Shown here: positions 28,354 to 30,299 of the stretch, piece after piece
How positions within the stretch are numbered: position 1 is the stretch's first letter
Layout: each line of letters begins with the position of its first letter
Source: a virus
DNA: 30,299 nucleotides
Virus record (IMG/VR): IMGVR_UViG_3300032561_000090
Coordinates: 1-30,299 of that record
Direction: 5' to 3' (one strand)
The notes under the pieces: model-generated
Told to the model about the DNA's origin: nothing
Databases searched by the model: none
Seen by the model: the letters and a program-made list of their open reading frames with translations, nothing else
Program-made: the position numbers and the translations under genes

Positions 28354-28961
28354 TGCCGTTAACCAGTGGCAAAAGTCAGAAGACCATAAGCCATAACATC
28401 GCGGAGATGATCCATGCGGGTCACCCTAAAGATCAGGCTATTGCTGCGGCGCTTTCTACGGCCCGCCATTCAGCGCACGGCGGTCCTCGTATACCTAAGC
28501 CTCATGGTCCTCATGTTCACGGGGGAAAACTTCACGTTGGCCCAATTCACAGTTCTGTGGCGGGCCGCACTGATCATCTTCCTATGCATGTTCCTAGCGG
28601 GTCTTATGTGATTCCGGCGGACATCATTTCTGCCATGGGTGAGGGCAACACCATGGCGGGCTTTAAGCACATGAAACGAATTTTTGGAGGTACGCCTTAT
28701 GGCGGTGGGTCAGCGCCTTATGGTCAGTCTGGCGGTCCTTATGGCGCTGAGATGCCTCATCGTGCGGATGGCGGCGCAACGGATGGAGGAGTCCCCATCG
28801 TCGCCGCAGGCGGAGAGTACGTCCTCGCCCCCCACCAAGTAATCGAGGCGGGTGACGGCGACCTAGATCGCGGGCACAAGGTGCTCGACGAATGGGTCAA
28901 GCGCATGAGAAAGAATACGATCAAAACCTTATCCGATCTACCCGGCCCAAAGAGAGATTAA
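28353..28961 (+). CDS. His/Gly-rich virion-associated protein with internal duplication
   Basis: ATG 28353 shares a base with the previous stop codon and has GGGAGG (28339-28344) upstream; an in-frame upstream ATG at 28320 would be inside the previous gene. The 202-residue protein starts with a helical region KTISHNIAEMIHAGHPKDQAIAAALSTAR (10-38), followed by a His/Gly-rich stretch (40-64). Residues 83-111 (GSYVIPADIISAMGEGNT..) align without gaps to 154-182 (GEYVLAPHQVIEAGDGDL..), so it contains an internal duplication around a Gly/Pro/Tyr-rich linker. The 'g.yViPadvvsalG.GnT' module is widespread in podovirus proteins close to internal virion proteins, without known function that I can name. 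Confidence 0.65.
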   Translation: MPLTSGKSQKTISHNIAEMIHAGHPKDQAIAAALSTARHSAHGGPRIPKPHGPHVHGGKLHVGPIHSSVAGRTDHLPMHVPSGSYVIPADIISAMGEGNTMAGFKHMKRIFGGTPYGGGSAPYGQSGGPYGAEMPHRADGGATDGGVPIVAAGGEYVLAPHQVIEAGDGDLDRGHKVLDEWVKRMRKNTIKTLSDLPGPKRD

Positions 28962-28965
28962 TCCC

Positions 28966-29463
28966 ATGACCGATCCAGTTGAACTCAAGATTCGCCTCGC
29001 CGGTCCTCAAGACCTTGACGAAATCATGGCGATTGCCATGATGGCGTGCGATGAGAATGGGTTCCTAAATCCGAATCCGGCCAAGTTGGCGGCTGAGATC
29101 TGGCCTGCGCTGCATCAGGATCATGGCCTGTGCGCGGTCATCGGCAAGCCCGGCGGCATGGTCGAGGGATTGGTCCTGCTTCGGATCGGAAGCATGTGGT
29201 ATTCCGACTCGCAAGTCGTCGAAGAGAAGGCGATCTTCATTCACCCGGACTACCGCAACGCCAAGGGTGGCCGGGCGTCTAAACTGTGCGAGTTCAGCAA
29301 GAAGGTCGCGGACACTTTGGGTATTCCGCTGATCATCGGCGTGCTGTCCAATCACCGCACGTCGGCAAAAGTCAAAATGTACGAACGTCAATTTGGCCCT
29401 CCCAGTGGCGCGTTTTTCCTTTACGGCGCGCAGACTGGCAAGTGGCAGGGAACGGAGCACTAA
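28966..29463 (+). CDS. GNAT-family N-acetyltransferase
   Basis: The 165-residue protein has the GNAT core: a strand-helix start (LKIRLAGPQDLDEIMAIAMMA), a central VLLRIGSMWY strand, then the CoA-binding motif A region IFIHPDYRNAKGGRASKLCEF (90-110; loop RNAKGGRA), and the final strand-helix IPLIIGVLSNHRTSAKVKMYERQFGP..GAFFLYG. It transfers an acetyl group from acetyl-CoA to an unknown amine. Closely similar proteins occur among the late genes of many podoviruses next to internal virion proteins, so a role in modifying a virion or host protein is inferred. It follows the upstream gene by four bases. Confidence 0.75.
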   Translation: MTDPVELKIRLAGPQDLDEIMAIAMMACDENGFLNPNPAKLAAEIWPALHQDHGLCAVIGKPGGMVEGLVLLRIGSMWYSDSQVVEEKAIFIHPDYRNAKGGRASKLCEFSKKVADTLGIPLIIGVLSNHRTSAKVKMYERQFGPPSGAFFLYGAQTGKWQGTEH

Positions 29464-29466
29464 AAA

Positions 29467-30299
29467 ATGGGCGGCAAGACCTCACAAAGTTCGCAGAAGA
29501 TTGATATCCCGCCGGAAGTATGGGCGAGGTACCAATCTGTCAACGCGCAGGCTCAGCAAGCCGCTCAGACGCCTTTTCAGACCTACGGCGGCGAATTTGT
29601 TGCGGGACTAAATGCTCAACAGCAGCAGGGCATTTCAGGGATCAACGCCGCCGCCAATCAGGCGCAACCGTCGTATCAACAGGCTCAGGGGACCGTTAAC
29701 TCAGCCTACGCCGGGGCTCAACCTTACAACATGGGCGCCACAGCCTACGCTTTAGGCGCCGGGCAGGCCGTGGATCCGTCACAGATCAATGGCGCGGCTA
29801 TCAATCAATTCATGTCGCCCTACCTGCAGAATGTCGCAGGCAGCGAGGCGGCACTGCTTAATCAGAATCAGCAGCAGGCAATGGCGGGTCAATTGGGCAA
29901 CGCCATCACCTCCGGCGCCTTCGGCGGAGACCGCGCAGGCATCGCAGCCGCCAACCTGAATCAGCAGAACCAGTTGGCCAACGCCAACATCTACAGCAAC
30001 ATTCTGAACCAAGGCTTCAACACGGCCTTGGGCGCAGCCCAACAGCAACAGGGCGTGAACCTGAGCGCAGAACAAGCCAATCGAGCAGCCCTCGCGCAGG
30101 CGTCTGGGTTGCTTTCTGGCATTGGTCAGCAGCAATACGCACAGGGCCTTGGGGCGGCTCAGGAGACGGCGACACTGGGCCAAGGCGCTCAGGATGCGGC
30201 TCTGCAGGGCGCTCAGGCTCAGATCGGCGCAGGCACCCTTGGGCAGCAGACGCAGCAGGCGCAGGATACGGCGCTCTACAACCAGTTCCTGCAAAAGCA
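29467..30299 (+). CDS. Internal virion / DNA-ejection-type protein (3' truncated)
   Basis: The frame is open from ATG 29467 to the end of the window (277 codons) and has no stop, so the gene is cut. GGAG (29454-29457) is the SD. The sequence is extremely rich in Gln, Ala and Gly, with long predicted helices. The start GGKTSQSSQKIDIPPEVW and the conserved block INQFMSPYLQNVAGSEAALL followed by AITSGAFGGDRAGIAAANL are typical of internal or ejection proteins encoded after the nozzle in podoviruses. Its helices are expected to cross the cell envelope during DNA delivery. The exact equivalence with P22 gp7/gp16/gp20 or T7 gp14-16 is not resolvable here. Confidence 0.75.
   Translation, partial: MGGKTSQSSQKIDIPPEVWARYQSVNAQAQQAAQTPFQTYGGEFVAGLNAQQQQGISGINAAANQAQPSYQQAQGTVNSAYAGAQPYNMGATAYALGAGQAVDPSQINGAAINQFMSPYLQNVAGSEAALLNQNQQQAMAGQLGNAITSGAFGGDRAGIAAANLNQQNQLANANIYSNILNQGFNTALGAAQQQQGVNLSAEQANRAALAQASGLLSGIGQQQYAQGLGAAQETATLGQGAQDAALQGAQAQIGAGTLGQQTQQAQDTALYNQFLQK

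Noticed and set aside
1-30299. tRNA, rRNA, insertion sequence, integrase or attachment site
   Set aside because: No cloverleaf, transposase, recombinase or terminal inverted repeat was seen; coding is nearly continuous.

Overview
The window is the late, virion-building part of a tailed bacteriophage genome. About 28 genes lie head to tail on the + strand, usually overlapping or a few bases apart and mostly with good Shine-Dalgarno sites. There is no integrase, repressor, replication gene, tRNA or insertion sequence. A head region, two gp4/gp11-like adaptors and a gp10/gp12-like nozzle are present, but no sheath, tube or tape-measure gene is visible, which points to podovirus morphology. The host is probably Gram-negative (a candidate lipoprotein, a membrane-plus-coiled-coil lysis-type protein and a GH24 muramidase without a cell-wall-binding domain), but it cannot be named from this sequence.

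Layout. 1-3140: a 5'-truncated zinc-finger/Gly-Pro-rich protein, a small helical protein, a GroES-like co-chaperonin, a scaffold-like acidic coiled-coil protein and another head-assembly candidate; hairpin terminators stand at 901-929 and 3114-3140. 3141-5688: a promoter and structured leader, a decoration-type protein, the major capsid protein, a second beta-rich virion protein and a Lys/His/Gly-rich basic protein, closed by tandem hairpins. 5705-6457: two small beta-rich proteins. 6459-18014: one 3,851-residue fibre gene filling 38% of the window. 18026-20313: glycosyltransferase, nucleotide-sugar dehydratase and methyltransferase. 20314-20436: an intergenic region with a perfect dyad and a strong hairpin. 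20437-23139: adaptor, zinc-ribbon protein and small fibre-associated proteins. 23148-24851: lysis cassette. 24854-30299: second adaptor, nozzle, small virion proteins, a GNAT acetyltransferase and the start of a Gln/Ala-rich internal (DNA-ejection) protein that runs off the window.

The outstanding feature is the fibre. After a short collagen-like stretch it consists of about 19 segments made from a few recurring modules. By eye, between residues 50 and 3636 the only charged residue is Lys310, and there is no His, Cys or Trp. Protein copies are almost identical while their DNA is extensively varied at synonymous sites; a few blocks are almost identical in DNA as well, and one short core is held constant in DNA in 12 of 14 copies. 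Three sugar/methyl-transfer genes follow it immediately, one starting on an SD that overlaps the fibre stop codon. A testable idea is that this cassette decorates the Ser/Thr/Asn-rich fibre, giving a glycosylated, mucin-like phage fibre. The phage GroES would act on capsid folding, next to the scaffold and capsid genes.
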